NCBI RefSeq assembly: GCF_014529535.1
Contig: NW_023503375.1
Location: 3,221,620-3,285,619 of the forward strand
Direction of reading: 5' to 3'
Length of the DNA: 64,000 bases
Origin: Bradysia coprophila
Taxonomy: Eukaryota > Arthropoda > Insecta > Diptera > Sciaridae
This document shows, piece by piece, positions 33,027 to 45,054 of the stretch. Each line of letters begins with the position of its first letter. Within the stretch, counting starts at the first letter, position 1. A program made the position numbers and the translations under genes. Below the pieces are notes generated by a model that saw nothing but the letters and a program-made list of their open reading frames with translations, did no database searches and was not told where the DNA came from.

Positions 33027-33623
33027 TTGGGTTTGTGATTGTTGTCCTATTGGATAAAAGTTATTGCCAGAAGCTGCCCAGGAATACGACTGTGCAAATG
33101 CCCACTTTGTTGATGGTGGTGGAGGTTGGTGTTGAAAATATAGACCTTATTTTCAAAAGAACGCAGTTCAGTTACACGTTTAAAAAAACACTTATCAAGA
33201 CTAACCATTGGTTGTACATGTAGTACTGGCATACAAAGACACAAATAATATCAAAACTTGGTAAGTTCTCATTTCGAGGTACACTTTTGAAATGAACAGA
33301 TTTAGAATTTTTGCCAATGACCAAGAGAATCACTGCGATAATGTTATCGAACACTGAGCTGCGAATATATAATAATTTGCAAGCATACTGTCTGTTCCAC
33401 TAAGAGTAGGTCAAATTTAGAGATAGCAAAAGTTAATTAAGTCGCCAAAAAACCGTCACAGCAATGACGATAGACGATGATTACCAAGTATAGTCAGATG
33501 CAATTCTGCAGAACATGTTTTTCTGTTTTGAAATAAAATTCCCATTTGCCGCTAAATTTTCTTCGAAATAATTTTTATTGTCGTTCGTCCGTAACATAAT
33601 GTTTCAGTAATGATTTGCGTCAG
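33027..33623. other. Short region between two minus-strand genes
   Basis: This probably contains the 5' exon of the Gln-rich gene and the 3' UTR of the membrane-protein gene. A possible signal-like start MLANYYIFAAQ (ATG ~33393, minus) was seen, but its donor phases do not match the downstream exon, so it was not joined. Confidence 0.3.
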
Positions 33624-34452
33624 TTAATAGTCAATTGCCCTATTGTTGAAGTAAGTTACACCTTCCTGTCTGGTCTCAGTTTGATTCTGTCCCAGTGTAA
33701 TGTTACTGTTGAACTGCGATGGCCTGGGTGGCGTATATCGATTGCTATTTACATTGTTTACTGTTATCGGTACCTTGCTGGACACCGGTTGACTTTCATT
33801 GTTGTAACTGACGTCGTCGTCAAAAACACTTGAATTCGGATTCAAAACGGTTCGGAAATCTTTTGAGGCGTCTTTGGTACCGTTTCGGTCGTTGATCGGA
33901 ATAAAATCTCGAGAGGAGCGACTGTTTGGTTTCGTTGGTTTACGTGGTGGGTCTGTAGAGTATCCACCGTTGCTGGTGCTGAAATTCAAATTTTACTTTT
34001 ACTTAACATCGATTTAAGTGAGCAATTGAGAGAAGTTTCTTTACTCGCAGTAGCCAACGGAAGTGACTCATTACCTGATGACACTTGCTGGACTTTTTTT
34101 TAATTGAAATATCTGATTACGAATTTACAAACACATACCTCATGACACGCGGAACTATTTGGCCTTGATGCATCAGATAACCCCTGTGGTGAAGCTCCTC
34201 ATCTGGCTGAATTGAAGGATTATTGTAGGCGTATTTGCTTTCTCTGCAATTTCATTTTCACTGATTTCTGTTCTTCATTTCAATTTCATGGTCATACCTT
34301 GTTGCAACATCTCGTCTGTTCTGTTCGCTGATAGTCTTCTTCAATCGGCCAATGCTGACACAAAGTGTGATGCAGAATATTAACAGAACCACCGTAACAA
34401 CAACCAAGGCAGCACTAACAATATATATTTGGTCTTGCAGTTCAATGTCCAT
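33624..34452 (-). CDS. Small single-pass membrane protein
   Basis: Exons are 34452-34298, 34243-34139 and 33978-33624 (615 bp, 204 residues) with good splice sites and agreeing phases. Residues ~9-33 form a strong transmembrane segment (YIVSAALVVVTVVLLIFCITLCV) followed by a basic IGRLKKT, which suggests an N-out signal anchor. The soluble part has YAYNNPSIQPDEELHHRGYL, then a Pro/Ser/Asn-rich tail with no cysteine. I recognise no named family; conserved insect-specific proteins of this form exist. The hydrophobic core is quoted only to show the segment; topology is inferred from charge. Confidence 0.8.
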
Positions 34453-34822
34453 TGTAAATAGTTGAAATTTGCACTGACAGGAATACGATATTTACGTCGT
34501 CCAAAATACCGTGCTAATCTACAAAGGAAATCCACGAAATAATAAAGTGAAGTGTGCAATAAAAAATATAAAATTGCGTTGATAAGCTGAAAAAAAAGAC
34601 TAAATGTTTTTGTGGCATAAAATTCCGTAAAAATTAACGTTAGCGACCCAATCTGCAATGATTTATTTTCATCAGAAACGTTAGTCATCCTTAATTGCGT
34701 AATGGATAAGAGCATGGATAAGAGTTAAGCTGACAGATTCTCATTCATAATTTTGCAGCCATTGCAATGAATGTCGACCAAGAGTTACTGAGTCAAAACC
34801 AGGTATAGTCGATTCATACAAC

Positions 34823-34904
34823 CGGAAGACATGGCGATTTCATATAAACAAACTCACCTCTCATGAGAGGTGAGTTTGTTTATATGAAATCGCTATGTCC
34901 TCCG
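34823..34904. repeat. 82 bp palindrome without spacer
   Basis: The centre CCTCTCATGAGAGG is at 34857-34870. The arms (GATTTCATATAAACAAACTC... and its mirror) pair over ~41 bp each, with about two mismatches near the outer ends (GGAAGACATGGCG against CGCTATGTCCTCC). No loop is left at all. It lies ~370 bp upstream of the membrane-protein ATG. Confidence 0.85.
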
Positions 34905-35592
34905 TTCCATACAAAGTTTGACATTCGACCATAACTTGTGTTGACGTTCATTGGTCAAACGACTTATCCATTCTACTTCAAATTATGCCCTTTATTAACG
35001 ATGGGCCGGCACCAATAGATGCAAATAGTTACCAATAACGACTATAAGCAAGCATTAATTGCCGAACAATTTCCTTCTATCGGTAAGTATTGGTGTCTAT
35101 TGGCGTCTACTGGTGTCTATTGGTGTGAATTGGCGTTTATTGGTAGATACCATAGCAAATAGCAAATAGCACCTGTCCCAGTATTTGCTCGCGCAGTTTC
35201 CCCCTAGTCTATTAATCGAATCAGACGCTCTATCAAGACTGAAGACTGAAATCGCTGAAGATATTAAGAAAAAGTGTTCAATCGAGTAACAATACTTCTC
35301 GACGACACAACTGATTGCTCTTCAATCACGAGCCAAAAGTTCAAAACGATGAATTTTAATTTAATGTATGCAGTACACAGTACACATGTTGTTATACTCA
35401 ATAAGACAATGTCGCCTTGGAATCAATTTAATTTTATTATCATGAAAAGAAGGTTCAATTGCTCCAATCTACATATGCCACTGATTTCTTGTTCTACCTT
35501 TTCAATTCAAATAATTTTAGCTTGATGCCGATGTAATGGAACTGTGATTGAACTACGGTTTAATTATACCTTACTTTCAGTAGTATTTTTAA

Positions 35593-35798
35593 CATGTCAT
35601 ATACGGTCATTCATATGTTATCGATAACGACGACAAAAATAATGACAAGCTCTGGGTAATATGGACCTTTATATAGTAAAATGCATGTTAAAAAAATTGA
35701 AGTACAAGATTTGAAATCAACAGACTAAAAATACTTTGATCGATGGAAGTAATAGACCTGACGATAATACTAGTCAAATCCTTGCTGTCTGTAACAAG
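35593..35798. repeat. TTAA-flanked miniature element, family A copy 2
   Basis: TTAA lies directly outside both ends (35589-35592 and 35799-35802). The ends are CATGTCATATACGGT and, reversed, CTTGTTACAGACAGC. The interior matches copy 1 nearly base for base over GTTATCGATAACGACGACAA to GAAATCAACAGACTAAAAAT. This is the cleanest copy for defining ends and target duplication. Confidence 0.85.
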
Positions 35799-37335
35799 TT
35801 AAGTTTTATTCTACTGAAGAATTCTCAAAGCGAGACTTGACTTTAAAGATAAAACAATTTTTACGAACCACTCAACCACTAATTGCTACCAAAGAAAACA
35901 ATTTTATCTCAACGAATTCCGAGCTGCTCTGCTGCGATAGTTCTTTTTTACCTTGCTACACCAAAATGTTTCTTGCACACTTTTTCATTGAACAATTTTG
36001 CACTACTAAGACACGAATTCTCAGTCGTTAAAGTGTAAGGCGCACAATAAATGACTAATTTATCTCATCGAAATTAGGTTGTAAAACAAACAATTGATAT
36101 ATATACTAAACGATATGAGTCACTGACGTTATCCAAAACTTAAAAAAATTAAATAAAAAACAGAATGACTCCAACTTGGTGCCTCCAAAGAAAATCACTA
36201 AAACATCCATCTTACCAATCAATTTCATTTGAATTTATTCGCCCGAATATATCACTGAACTAGTGCTATTAAACTAAATGACTAATTGATAACTGAAAAT
36301 TTAATTTGCAGAGCCTAATCGAAGAGCTGCAATCATGTCTCACATTGACAAAAAAATGTTTTTAACTGAAAGATAGCATTAAATGTAAACGAAATAGGTA
36401 TACGTTACTACACAATGAAATCTATTTAGTAAATTATACAAATATCGTAAATGTACAAAGCAAGGCGATATCTCTCAGCGACGACTGTACAGCTATTTAT
36501 GTACATTTTATATCTATATTTGAATCGTTGTTTTTAGCTAATCTTTTTGATTGCATATTATCACTTGTCAGAGATATTTTGTGTAGCTCAATACAAATAG
36601 TTTACATTGATAACAGAAGCAATTAAATAAATTATATGATTGACTCTCTTGCCTTCTACACATTATATTGTTCTTCAGTGTTTCGTATATTTATTAAAGT
36701 ATTATGTGCAAATGTAAAGGTGCACGTACTTTTATCACACATGAAGTCAACGAGGCGAGATGCAAATGTTGGTTTTTAATTAAAATAAGTCACAGTAAAA
36801 GGAAGAGCTAACTGATTGTGAACAGAGTGTTGTCTTCTCTTTGTTCGATAAAGAAAGTCTCGTATTTCAAGTATATAGATCTGAATATAGATTTTAATAT
36901 AATGGACGTTTAATCTAAAAAGAGCTAGAGAAATTGGGAAAAACTGCCACTTCACTGGGAGAGACATGACTTTTCTACACGATCATTGTCGACTCAGAAG
37001 ATAATATAAACTCGAAGATGATAACATCGTCCTCAAGACGATAACATGGTCCTAGAGGTCCTAGAGACGGTAATACCGCCATGGGCATTAATAGAGGACC
37101 CCAGCTTTTTTGGACAAAAACGATAATGTACAACATAAACAATAATTCCCAACAATAATGCCCCGTCAAAAATATCGGTGTGTTTGGGACTTATCCTACC
37201 TTGCCCGTTTCTCTTCTATATACTCATTGAAGAGTATAACCTGAAGTGAATCATAACTCGCTGATCCATGAAGCAATCGTCTCCTCCTCGTCTTTTCTAC
37301 CTCTTAACACATTCATTCCTGACCCCAATATCACA

Positions 37336-37490
37336 TTTGTCGTCTTAAGAGAAAGACGCACAGGGGTTTAGAGGGTCTACGGATTATCTGTGCAAGAAAA
37401 GAAATTTCGTCCATTGATCCATCGTTCACTCAGAGTCTCAGCGTCAGTTTCTCAACATATTCAAGACTTCAACCGAGCTAAAGCAGAACA
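37336..37490. repeat. Family D, reversed half
   Basis: GTCGTCTTAAGAGAAAGACG, CACAGGGGTTTAGAGGGTCT and GACTTCAACCGAGCTAAAGC match the family D palindrome at 12.2-12.6 kb in reverse orientation. Confidence 0.65.
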
Positions 37491-39533
37491 ATGAAGACCA
37501 CGAAAGAAGGGCCATATTCTAAGTCCAAGTACAGTCAAATTCGCGTAAAAACGCAAGAGCGAATTAAACAAAAACAAAAAATTGTCCGAGTCTCGTTTAT
37601 CCCTAGAGTACGTAGAGACACCGTTTCGTTCCGCTAAATTCAAAAACTTCGGAGTTCATCTTTACAATTCCCGTGAAATGTAAAGTGAAGACAAACACAT
37701 TGGGGAACTCATCAGGGACGACAATGTGTGGTAGTTTTTCAATTTATATGCGTTCTACGGTAAGGAGGATAAATGTCAATCAAAGGAAAAAGCACGATTA
37801 GAAAAACACAAGATCAGTAAACGTAACAATAGTCACCAATCGTTTGCGAACCATTACCGAACATTTTATTGAAAAACTATAAAAATATAACAAAGAATAA
37901 GGATCTGACCTTGAACACACATTCACTCGTTCACACATCATCCGGCACTTTATCCATTTCACTTCACTTTCACCCCAATTCTCACAACAAGAAAACAAAA
38001 ACATTCACACTAAAACAAAAGAAAAAGAAACAATGACACTCTAGCAGCATAAATAAATATCGAGGGGGAAAACCACCCTTTTTTAATGACGTGATTATAT
38101 AAGATTATGCACTACTTGCCAAAAATGTGGGCATTGCTGGTCGAGCTGAAGGTGAGAGCCGTAATGACCTTGGATATTATCATCGTATTCTGGCCGATAT
38201 TGTCTTGGGCGGTATTACCGTACGAGTTGATGATTCGATGCAGTGCCTATTTTAAGGGAATTAAATTCCCTAAAATTCCTTAACGGTACATAATAAAAAA
38301 TCTGTGATTTCTTAGTTGTTTTTGATCTTCGGTAATTAATTTTAAATTGTGTTCCCATCGCTATACATAATTACCAGGTATGTTGAGAGAGAACTAAAAA
38401 AGTGTGTTTTCCGATAACGTTGACGCGTGATATATATAGTGTTTTCATAGTGTGGCGAGTGTAAACTTTTTTTATTAGTAAGTTTACATTTAAAAGAAAA
38501 TAATAAATATCGGAATCAGTAAAGAAATCTTTAAGGTATATTGTGTGGACCGGATTTTAGATGCAAATTTCTTAATTTTTGTGTCATTTCAATTATACTT
38601 TTGCTTAGTAACCGGATTACAGTATTTTAGAATTTGAATAACAATAATTTTTCGTTTGAACCCATTGCATCTTTATTGCTATCACTACTACACCGAGAAT
38701 GACTCAAATTGAGTCGAAGAAAACTGACTTTTAAATTTATTGACAATGCTTGATCTCACGGATCGACATCCCATACCATTACTTTGCAGGTATCCGGATC
38801 GCGCCGTCCTCTGGACCTCTTTGAAAATCGTCAATTTCTCGAGGTAAAAGTACTTCTGGAGCCACGTAGCAGAACCTTTTCGAACATATCGATACTGCTA
38901 AATGTGTACCTTGTTGAGGCTAGTATTTGACCATCATTTCACATTTATCCGATTAGTTGTAAGGAGAATATTGCCTAAATACACTTTTGCCCCATGCGGT
39001 GTAGATCACTTTTCCAGAGGTACACACCTCAGGTGAAAGTGTTTGGAGAATGACTCAGCAGAGTCCAACGAATCCATCCATACCGAAAAAGATTCGGAGA
39101 TCCCTTGGATTTCAATTGTAAGCTTTTCAGCAAAGCATCGATGTCTCTTAATTCATTCGTTTGAACAAATGTTGGAATTTTGGTTTTCGTAATAGGAATT
39201 TAAATACGGCTAACGTGTGTGTGTGTGTGTGTCGATCAATTTTTACTCATTTAATTTGGGTCTTCTATCTGCAATAAAAAATTAACTAAAAACTCAGAAC
39301 CTTGCTTATACTAGCTTTTACGTCGCAAGTTTTGAATGTTTAAAATGAAAAATTTTTCCGCGTAAATTGGATAAAACTCACTCAATTGAGCACTAATCGC
39401 GCTATTTCGGTTTGACAGTTTATTCGTCTCCATCAACACGCACAAAAACCATCACAAATCACATACCGCCACCGGCAAATTGTTTTAACATTTAAATTGT
39501 TTGAGAACGTTTTTCTTAAACTTTCGATAGAAA

Positions 39534-41238
39534 ATGTCGATTGAATTTCGATTGAAGTACATACGAGAGGCAATCGACAAAGATGTCAACGACGTTCTAC
39601 TGAAATGGAACGCTAGAAAGGTGTTGTTGAGTGAACCGTTTGATGAGGTTAGTTTGAACTAATAGTAAGCTTTTCGGTAAGCTATTAAATTTTGGATTTC
39701 TTTCGCCTAAGGAACGGAAAGAGCTATGTCCAAAATGCAGGACCGTGGGCAAAGAGAGCCTTCTAAAGTACAGTTACGTAAACTTGGACGAAGCCATCTA
39801 CAAATGCGAAAGTCCGACATGTCTGTATCCATTCCGCAATTTCAAATACAAGAACTTTGTCGACCGTACGATTTTCCGCTATGAACGGATTGCGGAAACG
39901 AACGACAGTAAAACGGACCAGAAAACATTCACATCACCGACCAAAATTGAAACCGATGACATCGATGAGTTCAATATCAGCTGGTTGGGTGATGTTTATA
40001 CCGATGATCTGGACAGTATTATATCCGCGCCGTCGGAGGGACAAAACTGTGATATCAAAGACATTATAAATGATCTTTGTAATGAGGTCGAAGCTACAAC
40101 ACCGGCAACATTTAATTCTCCAGCGAGAAATGGAACTGTGTGCTCACCCCAATCAACAGCTCCAAAGCTTTCAAAATGCCTGCAGCATATTGAACACATA
40201 TCGCCGACTAAGCAGACAAATTCCAATCAACTCAAATCGAAGACGCCAGTGCGACGTCCTTTAACCACATTCAAATCTACAGCAATCCGGAACATAGCGC
40301 CAGCTGTAAAAACTGACCTCACGTCATTTAAAAAGGCCCGAAACAGCAAGAATCGACAGACCAGGCCAGTTCAATCTGTTGTGGAACAGCATCCGTTAGG
40401 ATTTCTCGAATGGTTGAACGTCGTGAGTAAAACCGAACCGAAGCAGATTCAAGAATTGGAATTTACGACGGTGAACGAATGCAAGGAAAGCAGTGATCTC
40501 AATACCATTAACACTGACCTTTCGACTAGCAACGCAGAAACATCTACCGAAGCCAACAATGTGCAGCCAATTCTAATTGAGTTGATTGCTGCGCCCGAGG
40601 CACTCGGATCGGATAAATTGTCAACCGATACGAGACCATGTCTGTTATACAAATTGGATCACAGCAAAGTCGAGCCTACCAATGATCAAATGGAAGCGCC
40701 AGTTGCTACACAAACGTTTGAAAATCTGTTAACCGAAGATCGTGCTCCGCCAGAAAATATGTCATCCGAAGATCATGTCATGACTCATGACTCATCGCAA
40801 GATCATATCATGCCAATTGAATCGAATGTTGAACGTTCAAGTTTTGTCAGCGAAGATAGTCAGTCCACCGATTCTAAAATCATCAATACCGAATGGGGAA
40901 CCGACATCAACCTGTGTGGACAGGATCACACTGCAACAAATATTGTGCCTACAATGCCAACAGCAAAGAGTAAACGCCAAGACAAACAGAAACTGAAGAT
41001 TGAAAAGGAAAAACTGAAATTGGAACGGATGGAAAAACAGAAATTGGAAAGGAAGAGAAAACGGAAATTAGAACTGCAGGAAAAGCAGAAGACGGCAGCT
41101 GATCTAAGAAGGAAAAATTTTGGACGAAAAACCTTCAACATTGAAGTCGAAGAAAATTTCTTGGGCTTCGAAGCAGTGGAACCATTCACACCTATGCCAT
41201 TGCGAAAGAAAGAGTTGATTTGGCTTAGGCTTGAATAA
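39534..41238 (+). CDS. USPL1-like N-terminal zinc-binding motif protein, no protease domain seen
   Basis: Exons 39534-39647 and 39712-41238, joined by a 64 bp intron, give 546 residues. Residues ~43-75 read LCPKCRTVG...SYVNLDEAIYKCESPTCLYPF. This strongly recalls the N-terminus of the SUMO isopeptidase USPL1 (CPxC ... ESIxxCExxxCxYP), a probable zinc-binding unit. The USP-like catalytic region of vertebrate USPL1 is not visible. Residues ~80-450 are Ser/Thr/Asp-rich and look disordered, with SPTK and TPVRRP-like sites. Residues ~455-510 are a Lys/Arg/Glu coiled coil (KLKLERMEKQKLERKRKRK) with nuclear-localisation character. The end is FTPMPLRKKELIWLRLE. The poly(A) signal AATAAA (41234-41239) overlaps the stop codon. 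A nuclear role near coilin/Cajal bodies would be by analogy only. Confidence 0.7.
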
Positions 41239-41630
41239 AGCGCTGATACAATTTCATGAATCTGTGTTTTCATTGTCAGCAGTTTGTGGTGATGTGTAAA
41301 TTTCGTGAAGCCCTAGAACTCACTATTTAACACAGTGCCTCGAATCTATCAATATTCAAATTAGAAAATTTTATCTCTCCGCTCCAGCGACACATTGAAA
41401 AGCATTGTGCTTCACACGAGACAAAGCGAACGGAGAAAGATACCACAATAAGAACTCTGTAGATTCAAACGACGTTATCGCAGATAGTCTGACAATCGTT
41501 ATCTGTTTACTGCCATCGAACCAAGCAGCGAAGTATAAATTCAGTTCACAATTGTATCTCTTGCGAGAAGGGTGCATCACTGTACCGAGCACTTTATGTA
41601 CACAGTGATACGCGTCTTTACAATTTTGAT
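41239..41630. other. Short intergenic gap
   Basis: 392 bp between the USPL1-like stop and the carrier ATG. No element was recognised; it probably serves as 3' flank and promoter. Confidence 0.4.
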
Positions 41631-42659
41631 ATGGCTTCACAATCCAACACAACATCTTCTCCGAAATCGAACGAACTTCTTCGGTTCTTTTTCGCCAGTT
41701 CCTCTCAAGGTTTCGCTGGTTTTGTTACAAAGTCAGTTAAATCGATTGCATTTTCTGTTTGTTCTCATCTAAAATATCAATTAATTGAAGTCCTATAGAT
41801 GTGATTAAGACCCGAATGCAAGTGGATGGAGAGTTGAAGAAAACGCAAAATGTCGGCGAACAAATGCAGAGCCGTTACTACAAGGGTTTCGTTCGCGGAT
41901 CGCTTCGCATAATGCGAGAGGAGGGTTTTTCTGGACTGATGCGCGGTGCCGTTCCTGGGACATTAAGAGATGTTACTTACTCGGGCATGAGGATTGTATG
42001 CTGCTCTATTGTATAATGATTGAATGACGCGATACATATTCTTTGAATCTTAGTACCTGTACGAGCCGTTTAAAAACGTATTCGGAGGTGGTGTTCATCT
42101 TCACGAGAAAATTTTGGCTGGCATCTGCTCAGGCGGCATATCGAGTTTTGTCGCTACTCCGCTAGATGTCGTAAAAATCCGTCTTCAAGTCAAAGGTGAA
42201 CGACGTTACCGTAGCTTAACACACGGTCTAATTGATGTTGGCAGAAATGAAGGCATTGCTGGACTGTACAAAGGCTGGGCGCCAACGATGATCCGTGCCG
42301 CTGTCATCACCGGCAGTCAAGTAGCATCGTACGATCAAATTAAAAGATTCCTAATCGAACGAGACTACATGAATGAAGGTTTGGCTTTGCATACGGTAGC
42401 GTCATTCTGTGCAGGTCTCATTGCTACAATAACAACGTCACCCGTCGATGTCATCAAAACTCGGTATCAGAATACGCCCGCCCACTTGGGCATATACTCC
42501 GGTGTCTTCGATTGTTTTGTTAAATCGGTTAAGGCGGAAGGTGTGTTCGGTTTGTACAAAGGTTTTCTGCCGAATTGGATGCGCCTTGGACCGCATTCAG
42601 TTATTTCACTGTTGATGTACGATAACATGTGCATTGCTTTCGGATTGAAACCGATTTGA
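41631..42659 (+). CDS. Mitochondrial carrier (SLC25 family), first-repeat junction uncertain
   Basis: SLC25 proteins are six-helix inner-membrane transporters with three ~100-residue repeats. Exons 41799-41995 and 42054-42659 are clear. The second repeat has the signature TPLDVVKIRLQ and the third SPVDVIKTRYQ. Partners such as GLYKGWAPTMIRA and GLYKGFLPNWMRLGP are also present, as is the last helix. The first coding exon starts at ATG 41631 (MASQSNTTSSPKSNELLRFF). Its frame reads on through FASSSQGFAGFVTK, which looks like helix 1, but the only frame-compatible donor is at 41709 (after SSSQ). The donor matching the helix (41731) is one base out of frame with the next exon, DVIKTRMQVDGE. Either model loses the proline of the first Px[DE]xx[KR] signature. 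With the 41709 donor the product is 293 residues. Substrate is not assignable; the overall look is UCP/dicarboxylate-like. Confidence 0.8.
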
Positions 42660-42963
42660 TTGACATAATTGTAACTCCGTAAAGTGAACTCAATATAAAC
42701 AGAATTCCGACCCGAAATCTTAGACATTTTGATTATATTGATCGACGATACACACCGTTGGTCCATGCATTTAAACACGACATTACAGTGAAGGGAATCC
42801 ATTTATTTTCATGTGTTCATTTCGACAGACAAAAAAAAGTTTTTTTTTAAAAAAGGAAAGTGATTTGATCCCATGATCCATGACTATGTGCTAATCTCAT
42901 AACAAAACGGAAAATTCGAAATGCATCTCTTCCACCCATTTTTGTATTTTACGTTATTGCAAC

Positions 42964-43913
42964 TTAAGCCTTGCAAATGCCAATGACACCACATCCTAAA
43001 CGAAATAATTTCTCGATTAGTCCAGCTCAGCCTGGCGATGAAACACATTCATTCATCTTACCCAAACGAGCTCCTGCATTGCCAGTTGTCTTGCTAAGCT
43101 CATGTCCACCTTTGCCCAAATCATCCACATCGGCATGTACGACCACCGTACGGCCAACGATGCTACTATCACCGACCAACGAAATTTGCTTATCGGTAAT
43201 GTCGACTTTGGCCACCCCATTATCGTTGGCCTCAACATTTCCCAAATCGCCGGTATGTCTTACCGCATCAGTGGGTCCACCGTGTTCCTGACTGTTGAGA
43301 TTGAAATGGGGTCCGGCCGACATGCAACCGTTCGTGTTGTCGCCGAATTCATGGACGTGGAATCCATGCAAGCCGGGTGCCAAACCGGTGACTTCGCCAG
43401 TCACAGAGACACTGTCACCCTATGTCGATAAAAATGTATTCGATTTTATCGTTCGATGAAGAAAATAAATATAAATTGGTGAACGAAAGGAAAATACACC
43501 AACAAACGATCTCAACAATCTGTGTACGGTCAACGATGACGTATAATTGAACATTGGAATGGTATTAATATACGAAGCCGGTTGATGATGTTAGTAAGTA
43601 CAAATTATGAAAAATTGATTGTGATGCAACTATGAAAATGGACAAGAAAACATTATGTTTGATCATAGCAACACTTAGTGGCTGTGACTTGATGCAACAG
43701 TTAATGTCCATCACAGTGGAAAGCTGTGCCATCAACATACTTTAAAATTTTCCTCCACATTTTTTTTAATTGCACAATCATCATTGATAAGTTGATAAGC
43801 TTACGGACTATATTTTGCTCGGTTAGAACGTCATTTAAAGCACTTACATTCTGGACGAAGTATACGACTCCCTTAACATCTCCGCTGATTACACAAACTG
43901 CTTTTGTCGACAT
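42964..43913 (-). CDS. Sod1: Cu/Zn superoxide dismutase
   Basis: Cytosolic enzyme converting superoxide to hydrogen peroxide and oxygen. Exons 43913-43848, 43419-43062 and 42995-42964 give 151 residues, the usual length. The start is [19 protein letters not shown]. The Cu/Zn motif [17 protein letters not shown] carries the first two copper histidines. GPHFN has the bridging histidine, and [16 protein letters not shown] supplies the zinc histidines and aspartate. [19 protein letters not shown] has the last copper histidine and the electrostatic loop. [14 protein letters not shown] has the disulfide cysteine. All catalytic residues are present. It lies tail-to-tail with the carrier gene (305 bp between stops). 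The short last exon is supported by acceptor TTCGTTTAG. A minus-strand AATAAA is at 42807-42802. Confidence 0.97.
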
Positions 43914-44130
43914 TTTCTTATTGCGTTTCGATTTAAATGGAGTTTATCTATGGTGAATGTTCACGACGACGTTTTCAATTAGACTTCCTTCAGAAAAGTG
44001 ACTTGAAGTTTTTTTTTTCTCGTTCGGTTCACTTTTTTATTGAATGATAAATTGTTGTTCGTCAATGTTCGGCTTCTAACCACTACGAGCGTTCGATTGT
44101 TTGTTTGTAAATATTTTTATTTTATGTTCG

Positions 44131-44139
44131 TATAAAAAG
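44131..44139 (+). promoter_or_regulatory. Candidate TATA box pointing away from Sod1
   Basis: TATAAAAAG lies ~220 bp upstream of the Sod1 ATG but on the opposite strand. About 140 bp downstream a GGAAAAG|GTAAGG donor follows a short ATG frame (MDIDCFNIV), as in a 5' non-coding exon. It could mark a divergent transcript; no downstream exon was identified. Confidence 0.3.
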
Positions 44140-45054
44140 CCGGTTTCATTTCATTTGTGTAGGGCAACAATACAACAATTTTCCACTTGATGTTTGTGTG
44201 ATTTCAACGAACTTCACTTCTCCCATGGATATCGACTGCTTCAACATTGTTTGAAATAAATGCGGGAAAAGGTAAGGTATTTCAATTTCATTCACAAAAA
44301 AGTCTGGAATGGCCTATCACATAGAGGTATACTCTATGACATATCCACTTGTCCTTCAGAATGTATTTTGTGTGTGATGGAATGTGTGGACTGACTTCAG
44401 GATATTTCGTACAAGTCCTTTATCCGGACCTCCAATGAAACATGACTTTACCTTACGGCTGTTTATTGGAAAGTAACAAATACAATTTTCATCCTAACTG
44501 AGGGTACTAAGTCGTTAATATTTACTATATTCTCTCTCCGTTTACATTTTTCTTATTTAATTTTGATTTGATGTGGCAGACCAATGTGAGCAACCAATCT
44601 TCGACTTCATTTACTATCTGCGACCGATTTCCAGTTAATGCTCTTTCGAAGTCTCACCACATAGACCTTGTACTTTATCGACCTTGTGGCGCATCGACCT
44701 TGTACCGCAATGGATCTTGAACCACACCGACCTTGTACGGCATTTGTACCCATTAGGTGGAGTCTTTCGATTCCTATCGGCTGGATAGAACCATCGACCA
44801 CATTACCGAATGACTTCACGGTTTTGTCCATTTCCCAATCGATTCAGTCATTACAACCATGCCTACCGACTTTCGGCTTGACGTTCGAAACCATTGTCTA
44901 TCGACTTTCGGCTTGACCATGGAAACCATTTAACCATTAGAATGAATCCTGATGTGACTGCCTCCATGACTGCCGTTATCGCGAGCCTTCTCCTGAGCCA
45001 GCACGAGCGTTTTTACTTTGTCCACTAAATTTATAAGCGACAAAAACTCTGGGC

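Larger units (their letters stand above)
34453..39533. other. Gene-poor intergenic region
   Basis: It contains a short perfect-type palindrome (34.8 kb), a run of TATTGG[T/C]GTC repeats (35085-35150), a family A element (35.6 kb), a family D half (37.3 kb) and a (GT)n microsatellite at 39214-39232. A protein-like open stretch of ~48 codons at ~38103-38250 (plus; GRAEGESRNDLGYYH, ILADIVLGGITVRV) has no ATG and no identified partner exon. The segment 36.0-37.3 kb shows nothing. Confidence 0.45.

Noticed and set aside
32363-33223. Long plus-strand open frame of 286 codons
   Set aside because: It lies antisense to the Gln-rich repeat gene and its Leu/Val/Ala repeats are the reverse reading of the CAG-rich repeat units. 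It is a shadow.
38791-39111. Two exon-like stretches on the plus strand with acceptor and donor consensus (around VSGSRRPLDLFENR and MTQQSPTNPSIPKK)
   Set aside because: They are short, their phases do not join to each other or to the USPL1-like first exon, and stretches of 18-25 open codons are expected by chance at this length.
39205-39235. (GT)n run
   Set aside because: An ordinary dinucleotide microsatellite with no associated structure.
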